Under the pieces are notes generated by a model. It saw only the letters and a list, made by a program, of their open reading frames with translations, was not told the origin of the DNA and searched no databases. Shown piece after piece: positions 43,902 through 54,693 of a DNA stretch of 64,000 nt. Within the stretch, counting starts at the first letter, position 1, and each line of letters opens with the position of its first letter. The DNA is from a bacterium (GTDB taxonomy: Bacteria > Methylomirabilota > Methylomirabilia > Methylomirabilales > 2-02-FULL-66-22). The translations under genes were made by a program, and so were the position numbers. Where the stretch lies: positions 28,248 to 92,247 of the forward strand of contig JAKPQH010000174.1 of the NCBI GenBank assembly GCA_029580855.1, written 5' to 3'.

Positions 43902-44114
43902 GGAGATTCGGAGCGCTTGCGCCAGGCCGGTCGACGGGTTGCCGGCCCCCAGCCACCGCGCCGCTGCCACACACCTCCCGCCATTTTTCCTTTCTCATTC
44001 ACCCGGTCTGCGCTACTCTGTGCGCGTTTTCGCGGCGCGTGGTGCGAGAGGCGAGGGGGAGCGCGCCGGACCGCCACCCTCAACCCCCGATGACTGCCAA
44101 CGATGGAGGACGCG

Positions 44115-44900
44115 ATGATCCTAGAGAACTCGGTGAAGAAGACCCTGAAGACCGGCGGCGTGGTCCTCGGCACCATGCTCACCCACCTGCGGCAGCCCGC
44201 CGTGGCCATCGCCATGAAGAACGCGGGGTGGGACTATGTCTTCCTGGATGCGGAGCACGGCTCGTTCACTCCGCCGGAGTTGTTGGACTTCTGCATCGCC
44301 GCCCGCGGAGTGGGTTTGCCCACGATCGTGCGGGTCCCGAACAGCCGGGAAGCCCAGCGCATGTACCAGACCCTCGACCTGGGGGCGAGCGGTCTGCTCT
44401 GCCCGCAAACGGAATCGAAGGAGCAGGTCGAGTTCATCATCCACTCCACCAAGTATTTCCCCATGGGCCAGCGCGGGATGTCCCTGCGCAATTGTCACAC
44501 CTCGTGGGGCAAGTACAAGGGGTCCGAACTGACCCCGAGGCTGAATCAGGAGACGATGATCGTCCTCCAGATCGAGTCCAAGCTGGGCGTCGACAACCTG
44601 GAGGCCATGCTGGACGTGCCCGGCGTCGACGCCGTGTTTATCGGGCCCAACGACATGTCCCAGACTCTGGGCATCCCCGGCGACATCGCCCACCCCGAGG
44701 TGGCCAAGCGCGTGGACCGCGTCCTGGAGTTGTGCCAGAAGACAAACATCCCGTGCGGCGTGCATACCTACGACAACGACACCGCCAAGAAATGGATCGC
44801 CCGCGGCTGCCGTTTCATGTGTCTGGGCGGCGACATGGCCTGGCTCCAGGACGCCATGGAGGCCGCGTACGCTGCGGTGATGGGCGGGGTGAGGAAATAG
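44115..44900 (+). CDS. HpcH/HpaI aldolase family protein
   Basis: This 261-residue class II aldolase has the metal and substrate motifs YVFLDAEHGSFTPPEL, GLLCPQTESKEQ, QIESKLGVDNLEAM and FIGPNDMSQTLG. Members cleave 2-keto-3-deoxy sugar acids or 4-hydroxy-2-oxoheptanedioate to pyruvate and an aldehyde. The ATG at 44115 has GGAGG five bases upstream; a start four codons earlier is possible. It converges on the nitrilase-family gene through a shared terminator. Confidence 0.92.
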   Translation: MILENSVKKTLKTGGVVLGTMLTHLRQPAVAIAMKNAGWDYVFLDAEHGSFTPPELLDFCIAARGVGLPTIVRVPNSREAQRMYQTLDLGASGLLCPQTESKEQVEFIIHSTKYFPMGQRGMSLRNCHTSWGKYKGSELTPRLNQETMIVLQIESKLGVDNLEAMLDVPGVDAVFIGPNDMSQTLGIPGDIAHPEVAKRVDRVLELCQKTNIPCGVHTYDNDTAKKWIARGCRFMCLGGDMAWLQDAMEAAYAAVMGGVRK

Positions 44901-44930
44901 CTTTCGGCGGTCAGTGATCAGCTTTCGGGA

Positions 44931-44972
44931 AAAGCCCACGGCCGGCTCCGTGTGGGGCCGGCCGCGGACTTT
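44931..44972. terminator. Bidirectional terminator between aldolase and nitrilase-family genes
   Basis: Arms AAAGCCCACGGCCGGC and GCCGGCCGCGGACTTT pair around a 10-base loop with AT-rich ends of AAAG and CTTT. It can end transcription in both directions, as expected between convergent genes. Confidence 0.7.
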
Positions 44973-44999
44973 CCCCGATGCGCCGCGGGAGTGGCCGCG

Positions 45000-45842
45000 C
45001 TAGAGGAGTCCCCCGTAAATGTCGGGTCGTCGCTCCTGCAGGAAAGTCCAGTCGTCGCGGGTGAGCTCGATCCGGCCCAGGTCCAGGTCGGCCAGGACCA
45101 CGCCCTCGATGGCGCCCGCCGGCTCGGTGACGTAGTCACCGTTGGGGTCCAGACAGAAGCTTTTCCCGTAGAAGGTCATCGTGCCCTCGGTCCCGATCCG
45201 GTTGACCCGAAACGCGTAGAGCGAGTTGTAGACCGCGTGGCCCGCGATAGCCCGCTCCCACTTCGCGGTGCTGGCCGTGCTGGAGCAGGCGGTCGGGCAG
45301 AACAGGATCTGGGCGCCTTTCAGGGCGAGGATCCGCGCCCCTTCCGGAAAGAAGTTGTCCCAGCACGTCTGGACGCCGATGGTCGCATAACGGGTCTTGA
45401 AGACGGGAAACCCGAGGTTTCCGGGCTTGAAGTAAAATCGCTCCTGATAATTGGGCAGGTCGGGGATGTGGTTCTTCCGGTAGATGCCGAGGATGTGGCC
45501 GTTGGCGTCCACGACCACCGTCGTGTTGTAATGGGCCGAATCGTCCGCCGTCTCGAACATCGGGGCGACGAGGACGGCGCCGGTCTCCTCGGCCAGCAGC
45601 TGGAGCGCCTGGGTATACGGGCCGGGGATGGGCACGGCCAGGCGGCGCTGCTCCTCCGCCGCCTTCCGCGGAAACCACGGCCACGCGAAGCACTCGGCAA
45701 AGCCGACGATCTTGGCGCCGCGGTCCGCCGCGATCCGCGCCAGGTCCAGCGCCTTGGCGAAATTGCCGTCCCGGTCCGCGTCGCAAGCCATCTGGATCCC
45801 GGCAACGGTCAACCGGCTTGGGACTGGCGCGTCTTCGGCCAC
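45000..45842 (-). CDS. Carbon-nitrogen hydrolase (nitrilase/omega-amidase superfamily)
   Basis: This 280-residue protein has the catalytic triad Glu50 (GFAECFAWPW), Lys123 (IYRKNHIPDL) and Cys160 (VQTCWDNFFPE). The spacing and the IPDLPNYQERFYF block are like N-carbamoylputrescine amidase (AguB) or beta-ureidopropionase-type enzymes. It would hydrolyse an amide or carbamoyl group in the cytoplasm. The start is a GTG behind GGAGG. The gap to secA is mostly repeat copy G. Confidence 0.88.
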   Translation of the reverse strand: MAEDAPVPSRLTVAGIQMACDADRDGNFAKALDLARIAADRGAKIVGFAECFAWPWFPRKAAEEQRRLAVPIPGPYTQALQLLAEETGAVLVAPMFETADDSAHYNTTVVVDANGHILGIYRKNHIPDLPNYQERFYFKPGNLGFPVFKTRYATIGVQTCWDNFFPEGARILALKGAQILFCPTACSSTASTAKWERAIAGHAVYNSLYAFRVNRIGTEGTMTFYGKSFCLDPNGDYVTEPAGAIEGVVLADLDLGRIELTRDDWTFLQERRPDIYGGLL

Positions 45843-45947
45843 CTCACACCTCCGTAAGCAACCGTCGATCTCACCGCACTCCCGGCGTCATGGCTCCATA
45901 CCTTTCCCATTGCCCGATCGTAGGTTGCGGACGAAATCGTCTTGGGA

Positions 45948-46106
45948 AAGGCTGGTCAAAATGGCCCAGATGCAAGGCGGCGCGCGATGGGCGGGGGACC
46001 CACCTTAGGTGGACGTACTGGGTGGTACGCCGCAACGAGCGCCCAAGCGCGCGGGGCACCCGTCCGGAGGATGGGTCCCCGTAGATGGGTCGTTTTCACG
46101 GGCCTG

Positions 46107-46108
<2 letters not shown>
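45948..46108 (+). repeat. Interspersed repeat, copy G, at the secA stop
   Basis: It begins AGGCTGGTCAAAATGG, holds CCAGATGCAAGGCGG and GTACGCCGCAACGAGCGCCC, and ends GATGGGTCGTTTTCACGGG before CCTGTTA. Its right end carries the secA stop (TAA, 46107-46109). It has an extra inner palindrome (GGGACCCACC ... GGATGGGTCCCC), making it the longest copy. Confidence 0.75.
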
Positions 46109-49007
<2,899 letters not shown>

Positions 49008-49052
49008 GCGGACACACCCGTCCTTTCACATCGCGCGGATCCGCGACGCCGT

Positions 49053-49082
49053 ATCTTAACAGACGAAATGGCGCACCGGCAA
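49053..49082 (-). promoter_or_regulatory. Probable secA promoter
   Basis: TTGCCG (49082-49077) and TAAGAT (49058-49053) are separated by 18 bases on the minus strand, giving a leader of about 40 bases before the secA ATG. Confidence 0.5.
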
Positions 49083-49159
49083 CGCAATTCCCGGCGATTC
49101 CACACGCGTACGCCTCGTACCGCGACACCCCGTGGTTCGCCGCCTGGAGCTCGGCGGAC

Positions 49160-49315
49160 AAAAGGCGCACCGCGAAGCCAGCGGGCATCCGGCGGATCGT
49201 CGAGACCGACGTCACCCCGATCGTCAACACCCGGATCGCCCGCCGGCGACCCGGCGTCGCTCGGATCGGTGCCGACAGCATCACCGCACCGGTGGAGTGC
49301 ACCGAAAAACCGGTG
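49160..49315 (+). pseudogene. Relic of the C-terminus of a DUF1116 protein (YlbE/AllG-like)
   Basis: On the plus strand, opposite to the fdrA cluster, the translation AKPAGIRRIVETDVTPIVNT followed by RIARRRPGVARIGADSITAP and VECTEKPV closely follows the C-terminal block of DUF1116 proteins. That block normally reads like G-ID-V-ETG-PVINTGIAHR-PGVGQIGAG-APFECF-KA. No start or upstream DUF1116 sequence remains. DUF1116 proteins are the usual partners of FdrA, so this is probably a remnant of the cluster partner, now inverted. The call rests on remembered family sequence. Confidence 0.65.
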
Positions 49316-49361
49316 GGAGCCTCCGCCGCAGCCGCCCGCCGGCACAGTCACCCGTCGTCCA

Positions 49362-49408
49362 GAACCGCACAGGCCGTGCCGCTCGCGCGGTACGGCCTGT
49401 GCGGGTTC
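49362..49408. other. Long hairpin between the DUF1116 relic and the small fdrA-linked gene
   Basis: Arms GAACCGCACAGGCCGTGCCG and CGGTACGGCCTGTGCGGGTT pair almost perfectly (a bulge and one or two mismatches) around a short loop. No T-run follows on either strand. It may be the former terminator of the DUF1116 gene, or a boundary of the inversion. The remaining bases in this 437-base gap show no gene. Confidence 0.5.
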
Positions 49409-49444
49409 CCATTATGCCGAGGGGTGGAGCCGGACGGCGTGCGC

Positions 49445-49621
49445 CTAATCCTCGTCTTGAAGGCTTGCGAGGACGGCCGCCAACCGCGGGTCGCCCCCGC
49501 CGGGCGGACGCCAGTCGAGCTGGATGACCTCCACGCCCGCCGCTTCCAGGTCTGCGGCAAATCCTTCGAGTCCGATGTTGATCACCCGCAACGGCTCGGT
49601 AAAGATTTTCAGCGCGCTCAT
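49445..49621 (-). CDS. Small fdrA-linked protein, similar to the N-terminal segment of YahG/YlbE
   Basis: This 58-residue protein begins MSALKIFTEPLRVINIGLEG and continues AGVEVIQLDWRPPGGGDP before a TAG. The sequence resembles the short segment (PL-VINVGL-FA-L--QGV-V-VDW-PP-GGD) that opens YahG-type DUF1116 proteins. Here it is a separate gene whose ATG overlaps the fdrA stop by four bases. It could be an independent subunit of the FdrA complex or a truncated remnant of the DUF1116 gene. The coupling and clean frame favour a real gene. Confidence 0.7.
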   Translation of the reverse strand: MSALKIFTEPLRVINIGLEGFAADLEAAGVEVIQLDWRPPGGGDPRLAAVLASLQDED

Positions 49622-51135
49622 CGGGAAACCTCCAGGAGCGTTTTGGCGAGCTCCGGCTTCACCAGGAGTGCAGCGAAACGGGCCGCCTCTGCGTTGGACG
49701 CAAAGACCTCGACCCCCGCCTCTTCCAATCGAGCCACCTGGCCGGCAAGACCCTGCGGGTCGCCGGCGGTTCCGACGACCGCCCCCACCGCCACCAGCCG
49801 CCGGCCGGAGGTCGCGGCCGTTTCGGATGCCTGGCGGATCGCGGCGGCAAGCGGCGCCGCCGGATCGGGGTGCGAGCCCTGCCCCAGCACCAGATCCACG
49901 AGGAGCACCCCCGCCCTCTCCGCACCCGCCTTGAGGACCATGTCTGTCCGGGTCTGCGGGTCGATCATGGGATGCGGCCGGCCCACCGTGTACCGGTCAT
50001 CACCCAGATCGAGGATCTGGTGGCCGCCGTCGTGCCCCAGCAGCGAATCGAGGAGCAGGTGCGCCTCGTGCGCCAGCGTCCCGCCGGTGTACAGGCCGAG
50101 CACCGCTGGTGCAATGGGCCCACCCGCCCGAAGCCGGCCCAGCCGAGCGCGGATCTCGGACGGATGGGAAAACGTGCGTCGCACAGGATTCCGCTTGGCG
50201 AGAACCGCCACGACCGCATCGGCCGCAGCATCCAGCGTGTCGACCCACATGGCGGCGCTCTCCGCGGGCACTTTGGCCCCCAGCACGCATGCCACCACCG
50301 GCTTCCGGATCTTCGCGACGGCCGCCTCCAATCGCGGCAGGACCGTCGTGTGGGGCGGCTTCGAGATGATGACGATCGCCTCGGTGGACTGATCATCCGC
50401 CAAAGCCTCCAGGGCGAAGACCGTCATCATACCTCCCACCTCTTCGGACACGTCTCTCCCACCCACCCCGATGCCGTGCGAGATCCCCTCGCCGAGCGAG
50501 GCGACGCGCGACACGACCGCCTGAAGACCGGTCCCGGCGGCGGCCACGCAGCCGACACGACCTCGCGGCGCCACGTTGGCAAACCCGACGCCGATTCCGT
50601 TGAGATACGCCGTCCCGCAGTCGGGCCCCATGCACAGCACACCGCGCGTGATCGCCTCGGCCTTTAGGTCGATCTCGTCCTGGAGCGGAACATTGTCGCT
50701 GAACAGGAACACGTGCAGGCCGCGCCGGATGGCCTTCATCGCTTCGAACTTCGCATACCCACCTGGAACCGAGACGGCGGCAAGGTTCGCATTCGGCAAC
50801 CTCCGCAGCGCGGACTCCAGCGTGCGGGGGCGCACCTCTGCCGTTGACTCGGTGGCCCGGCGCCGTTGCGCGAGGAGGTCTTTGGCCGCGGCCAGGGCCG
50901 CGGCCGCGGCCGCCTCGTTCTCCGCATCCACGGCCAGGATCAGATCGTTGGGTTGCGCCGCCTTGCTCTCCGGCGTCGCCAGGCCGATCTGTTCCAGGAG
51001 GTCATGGTTCGACGGCGTTCCCATGAATGCGGCCGCCTCGCGGACCCCTGGCCGGGTCCGGACCTGCGACGCGGTCCGCATCAGTACAACGGAATCTTGG
51101 TAGAAGGATGGCAGGATTTCAGTGCGTATCGGCAT
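49618..51135 (-). CDS. fdrA: FdrA family acyl-CoA synthetase-like protein
   Basis: This 505-residue protein is related to the succinyl-CoA synthetase alpha/beta fold. The N-terminal domain shows MGTPSNHDLLEQIGL, the CoA-binding domain GPDCGTAYLNGIGVGFANV and the ligase part LGLYTGGTLAHEAHLLLDS. In E. coli, fdrA lies with ylbE, ylbF and a carbamate kinase gene and has been linked to oxamate carbamoyl transfer in allantoin breakdown (allFGHK). GGGAG precedes the ATG at 51135. It follows the DUF2877 gene after 60 bases and is coupled to the 58-residue gene. Confidence 0.88.
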   Translation of the reverse strand: MPIRTEILPSFYQDSVVLMRTASQVRTRPGVREAAAFMGTPSNHDLLEQIGLATPESKAAQPNDLILAVDAENEAAAAAALAAAKDLLAQRRRATESTAEVRPRTLESALRRLPNANLAAVSVPGGYAKFEAMKAIRRGLHVFLFSDNVPLQDEIDLKAEAITRGVLCMGPDCGTAYLNGIGVGFANVAPRGRVGCVAAAGTGLQAVVSRVASLGEGISHGIGVGGRDVSEEVGGMMTVFALEALADDQSTEAIVIISKPPHTTVLPRLEAAVAKIRKPVVACVLGAKVPAESAAMWVDTLDAAADAVVAVLAKRNPVRRTFSHPSEIRARLGRLRAGGPIAPAVLGLYTGGTLAHEAHLLLDSLLGHDGGHQILDLGDDRYTVGRPHPMIDPQTRTDMVLKAGAERAGVLLVDLVLGQGSHPDPAAPLAAAIRQASETAATSGRRLVAVGAVVGTAGDPQGLAGQVARLEEAGVEVFASNAEAARFAALLVKPELAKTLLEVSR

Positions 51136-51195
51136 ACGTGCTCTCCCTTCGCTCACCGCACCGACCGCAAGACACGCGCGCCCCTCGAACGCAGG

Positions 51196-52113
51196 TCAGC
51201 ATCCGGAGACCAGCGTCGCGTCTTGGAACGCCCGAGCCCGGGCCGTGACCGCCGCTGCGAACGTCACCCCGGCCAGTGCATCCCATCCCGACGTGTGACC
51301 CATGGCATCAATGGCGGAAAGACACCCACTCCCACGGAAAGTTCCCCCTCCGCCGAGTCTCGCAAGGATGTCGTGCAAAGGGGCCAGCCCTTCTCCCTCC
51401 GCCGCGGCCGCGAGGTGCGCACGGCTGATATCGTTGGTCCGCCGGCTTGCGCGGCGAAGCACCTCGGAGGCGAGGCACTGCGCAAGATCGAGCGCGCCAA
51501 GGTGTCGGAGGGCGACCAGAAGGCCCCCCAAAAAATCGTCTCCGGAAGGGGTCAAGCCCGGGCCGAGGCCGAGCAGTGTGTCGAGCGCCGACGCTGGAAC
51601 GGGCGGGTAAGCGATGGGGTCTGCCAGGCGCCGCTCGATCCATCTCGCCAACGGCGCGATGCCCCCCATCGCCATTTGGACGAGTGGGCTCGCCGCGGCA
51701 ACGTCCACGGCGGTGATGGACACAACCCCGCTGAGCATGGGAACCAAGGCCTGCAGGCCGCCACGCGCCGACCATCGACGGACCTCGCCCGCCAACTCGG
51801 CGAGGCTGACCATCATGGCCTCCGGCTGCCATGGAGCCGACGGCCCCTCGGGACGCCAGATCTGAGCGCCGGACAGTGCGAACGCGAAGCGCTCCGCCAC
51901 ACACACGGTGATGCCGTCGCTTACCACCGGGGAGGTAGCCGTAAGCCCGGCCGTCGCCCAGTCGATCGGCTCCGACATCCGGCAAAGCACATTCAGCGGC
52001 CCGCTGCCCAGCGTCAGGGGGCCGAAACACACAAACGCCCCGCCCCGGCTGCGGCAATAGAAGCTCCGCCGGAACACGGCGCACACCTCCCCTTGCGGCT
52101 CGGAGCGCAGCAT
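51196..52113 (-). CDS. DUF2877 family protein (YlbF/AllH-like)
   Basis: This protein of about 305 residues contains the DUF2877 motif LLGLGPGLTPSGDDFLGGLL and an N-terminal FRRSFYCRSRGGAFVCFGPL. It is the AllH-type partner of FdrA. The start is uncertain: 52113 fits the family, but no ribosome site precedes it, and the open frame reaches 52245 and overlaps the carbamate kinase relic. It is the first intact gene of the cluster. Confidence 0.75.
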   Translation of the reverse strand: MLRSEPQGEVCAVFRRSFYCRSRGGAFVCFGPLTLGSGPLNVLCRMSEPIDWATAGLTATSPVVSDGITVCVAERFAFALSGAQIWRPEGPSAPWQPEAMMVSLAELAGEVRRWSARGGLQALVPMLSGVVSITAVDVAAASPLVQMAMGGIAPLARWIERRLADPIAYPPVPASALDTLLGLGPGLTPSGDDFLGGLLVALRHLGALDLAQCLASEVLRRASRRTNDISRAHLAAAAEGEGLAPLHDILARLGGGGTFRGSGCLSAIDAMGHTSGWDALAGVTFAAAVTARARAFQDATLVSGC

Positions 52114-52215
52114 CGCGGCGGCGGGGCGGCCAAGACGGACGACGGGAATCGCGGTCGGCGGCGAAAGGGTCGACGCGGGCAGTCCAACCGATCTGGGCAC
52201 GCGGATCTCGGGATT

Positions 52216-52426
52216 CTTCGGGAGCAATGTGCGTCCCGGTTTCACCCCGCAACGCGGGCAGCGCCTCGTTCAGATGACCGATGACAACGCGCGCACCGCC
52301 GCCTCCCAGGAAGCGGATCGCGGCCTGGACCTTCGGCCCCATGCTGCCTGCCGGGAGTTGCCCCTCGGAAAGGGATCGGCGCCCCTCGGAGAGCGTCAAC
52401 CGGTCCGGACCGCGCCGCTGCGGGGA
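52216..52426 (-). pseudogene. C-terminal relic of a carbamate kinase gene
   Basis: About 65 codons read PQRRGPDRLTLSEG, then LSEGQLPAGSMGPKVQAAIR, FLGGGGARVVIGHLNEALP and GETGTHI. These match the last third of carbamate kinase (ArcC), including the GSMGPK segment of the active site and the GTHI end. A TAA at 52427-52429 closes the frame just upstream, and no N-terminal part was found. It stood first in the FdrA cluster, as carbamate kinase does in related operons. Confidence 0.75.
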
Positions 52427-52601
52427 TTACGGCTGACACGGCCTTCGTTCGTCACACTGGGGCGTGAACTCGAGTGACTCTCGGTGCCCACGTTCATCAT
52501 GGACGGCGGCAAAGATAAACCGGCTCTCGAGCCCAGCCTGTTCCTCAGGCGGAAGGCCCCGCCTGCGGGCCTGGTCATATTCCCGATCCGCCGTGGGTCG
52601 T

Positions 52602-53555
52602 CTACGAGGAGCCCTCTTTCTCCGTCTCGGCGTCACCGGCAAAGCGGGTGCCGGACGTGTCCACGGCGTATTTCATCGGGTTGGAGATGATGCCGTTCAC
52701 GTGGACCTCGTAATGCACGTGGGGCCCGGTGGTTCGACCCGTGGTGCCGACGAAGGCGATGACCTCACCCCGCCGCACCCGCTGGGCCTCGCGCACCCGG
52801 TAACTGCTGCAGTGCCCGTAGAACGTCGCGAACCCGTGCCCGTGGTGCAAGAACACGGTGTTGCCGTAGCCGGCCAGCGGCCCCGCGAAGGTCACGATCC
52901 CGTCCGCGGCCGCCACGATCGGGGTCCCGTACGGCGCCGCGATGTCCAGCCCCTCGTGAAGCTCCCGCTGGCCCGTGAAGGGCGATTTTCGATACCCGTA
53001 CCCGGCCGTGATCAAACCCTTCACCGGAAGGATGGTGGGCGTCGCGGCCAGGACGGACGCCTTCTCTTCGACAAACGCCTTCAGCTCGCGAAGGCTGCGC
53101 TCGCGAGAATTGATCTCCTCCCCCAGCGTCGACAGGTCCCGGTTCACCCACTCCACCAGGCGGCCGGTTCGCTGCTTCAGAGCGTCGAGGAGGGCCGTAC
53201 GGCTCACCGTCTCCGCCCCGCCCTGAGCGGTGGGCGCCGGATCGACGGGTGCGGTCTCCAGACCCACCGCAGCGCGGAGTCTACGATCCAGATCTCGGAG
53301 GCGGGTCAGCTCGCCTTCCAGTTGCCCGACCCTCTCCGCCAGGAAGCTGCGGTCCCCCGCCTCGAGACGGAGCTGTTTCAACTCCAGCAAGCGGACATTC
53401 ACGTTGACATATTGATAGAGGAAGAAGGCCAAAGCGAGGATGGCAACGGCGGCCAAAGCGGAGACGGTTGTCAAGATGGATTTACTGATGTGGAATTTTC
53501 GCGGCGTCGACGTGGCGTCCGGGAGGACCAGGACCGTATAAAATCGCTTGGCCAT
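52602..53555 (-). CDS. M23 family metallopeptidase, membrane-anchored
   Basis: This 317-residue protein has one membrane helix (residues 27-48), a periplasmic coiled-coil (about 55-165) and a LytM-type domain. Zinc ligands are His200 and Asp204 (ELHEGLDIA) and His281, with His279 in GPHVHYEVH. It would cleave peptidoglycan cross-bridges or, if inactive, activate amidases as EnvC does; the ligands suggest an active enzyme. GGAGG stands before the ATG. A long structured leader separates it from its promoter. Confidence 0.9.
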   Translation of the reverse strand: MAKRFYTVLVLPDATSTPRKFHISKSILTTVSALAAVAILALAFFLYQYVNVNVRLLELKQLRLEAGDRSFLAERVGQLEGELTRLRDLDRRLRAAVGLETAPVDPAPTAQGGAETVSRTALLDALKQRTGRLVEWVNRDLSTLGEEINSRERSLRELKAFVEEKASVLAATPTILPVKGLITAGYGYRKSPFTGQRELHEGLDIAAPYGTPIVAAADGIVTFAGPLAGYGNTVFLHHGHGFATFYGHCSSYRVREAQRVRRGEVIAFVGTTGRTTGPHVHYEVHVNGIISNPMKYAVDTSGTRFAGDAETEKEGSS

Positions 53556-53833
53556 CACCGCCTCCTTGCGCTCGGAACGTTCTGGTCGATCTCTGCCGGG
53601 GGCGGACCCAGGGAAGGATCGCTACCATCCCTGGGATGGGTGCGACACCTAGGTCGTACAACGCGGATACGATCCAGAACCCCTCGCCCCCGGTGGCTAC
53701 CCATGCGCAGGCGGGCGATGCCCCTCTCGCGCAGGAGTAGAAAACGACTCCCCCCTGAGGACGGCACAGGGGGCAAGGTAAAAACGGGGCAGGCAGGGCC
53801 AGGGGATCCGGTCGCTCGCGTTGAAGCCGAGCG
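53556..53833 (-). promoter_or_regulatory. Long structured leader of the M23 peptidase gene
   Basis: The leader of about 270 bases between promoter and start contains hairpins at 53607-53635 (CCCAGGGA/TCCCTGGG) and about 53754-53776 (CCCCCTG/CAGGGGG), plus a short CGAC/GTCG stem near 53651. It encodes no recognisable protein. It may be a cis-acting RNA that controls the cell-wall hydrolase; I could not match it to a known riboswitch class. Confidence 0.4.
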
Positions 53834-53863
53834 ACCGTACCATGTGGAAGAGAAAAGTGTCAA
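53834..53863 (-). promoter_or_regulatory. Promoter of the M23 peptidase gene
   Basis: A perfect TTGACA (53863-53858) and TACGGT (53839-53834) are 18 bases apart on the minus strand, directly after the rlpA stop. It sets the 5' end of the long leader. Confidence 0.55.
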
Positions 53864-53922
53864 GGCGAAAGCGTCTCGGCTTTTTGACGATATGTCAGGC
53901 CGCCCTTTTTTATCTATCTCAT

Positions 53923-54567
53923 CTATCGGTCTCGCTCGACCACCAGGACTGCAAGACCGCGGTCTGCCAGCTTTTCCGCCAATCCCTGCGCGTCCGCCCG
54001 GCGGGAGAAATCCCCGACCCAGACGCGGAAATAGGTGTCCCCGCCGATAGTCCGGCGGACCACCTCCACGCCTGGAAAGCCATCTTGCAGCGACCGTTGC
54101 AGGCCTCGCGCATTCTCGATCGAGATAAACGATCCCGCCTGCACCGTGAACCTCGCCGCCGGGCCCGGCGTCGTTCCCGACCCCCCGGCGGCGAGCCGTG
54201 TTATGGTAACCCGGACCGGGATGACGCCTGGTCCGATCATCCCCAGCAACCTGGCCGCCCCGTAGGACACGTCGATGATCCGGTCCGCCACGAAGGGACC
54301 CCGGTCGTTGACCCGCACCTCCACGGATCGCCCGTTTTCCAGGTTGGCGACCATGATCCAGGTTCCCAGCGGCAGCTCCCGGTGCGCCGCCGTGAGTTGA
54401 TACATGTCATAGATCTCGCCGCTGGAGGTCCTCTTGCCGTGAAACTCGGGCCCGTACCACGATGCCAGCCCGACGGCGGCGCCGCCGAGCTGCACGGGTT
54501 GCGCGGGCGGCCGCGCGCAGGAAGCAACCAGGAGGAGGACAACGGAGAAGCATAGCGCATGGCGCAT
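53923..54567 (-). CDS. rlpA: Septal-ring lytic transglycosylase RlpA-like lipoprotein
   Basis: This 214-residue lipoprotein has the lipobox VAS-C at Cys17, a double-psi beta-barrel domain with ASWYGPEFHGKRTSSGE and VRVNDRGPFVADRIIDVSYG, and a C-terminal SPOR domain (FTVQAGSFISIENARGLQRS). RlpA cleaves naked glycan strands at the septum and is guided by SPOR. The start at 54567 lies inside an iterated GCGCATGGCG-type spacer, which supplies the first residues MRHAL of the signal peptide. Confidence 0.92.
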   Translation of the reverse strand: MRHALCFSVVLLLVASCARPPAQPVQLGGAAVGLASWYGPEFHGKRTSSGEIYDMYQLTAAHRELPLGTWIMVANLENGRSVEVRVNDRGPFVADRIIDVSYGAARLLGMIGPGVIPVRVTITRLAAGGSGTTPGPAARFTVQAGSFISIENARGLQRSLQDGFPGVEVVRRTIGGDTYFRVWVGDFSRRADAQGLAEKLADRGLAVLVVERDR

Positions 54568-54660
54568 GGCGCAGAGCGTTCCGACGCGTCGTTTCCTGCG
54601 GTTGCCCTTTGCGCTTTGCGCCATGCACTTTGCCTTCTGCGCTCCTCCGCTTCCTGCGAG
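54545..54660. repeat. Iterated-word spacer overlapping the start of rlpA
   Basis: The words GCGCATGGCGCATGGCGCAG (54556-54575) and, further right, TTGCGCTTTGCGCCATGCAC (54608-54627) and relatives recur through the spacer. The rlpA start codon and first codons are part of one such word, so the repeat has been incorporated into the coding sequence. Confidence 0.5.
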
Positions 54661-54693
54661 CTGCCCGCTGCCAGCTTCCGACTTCACTCCGTC

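Noticed and set aside
52427..52642. 71-codon minus-strand frame upstream of the carbamate kinase relic
   Set aside because: It resembles no family I know and is not in frame with carbamate kinase; kept as unexplained DNA rather than a gene.
53556..53833. c-di-AMP (ydaO-type) riboswitch before the M23 gene
   Set aside because: The position is attractive, but the conserved core words of the class (GGGGGACCCA, GGGGTGAA, CAGCTAACCTCGTAGG) are not present.
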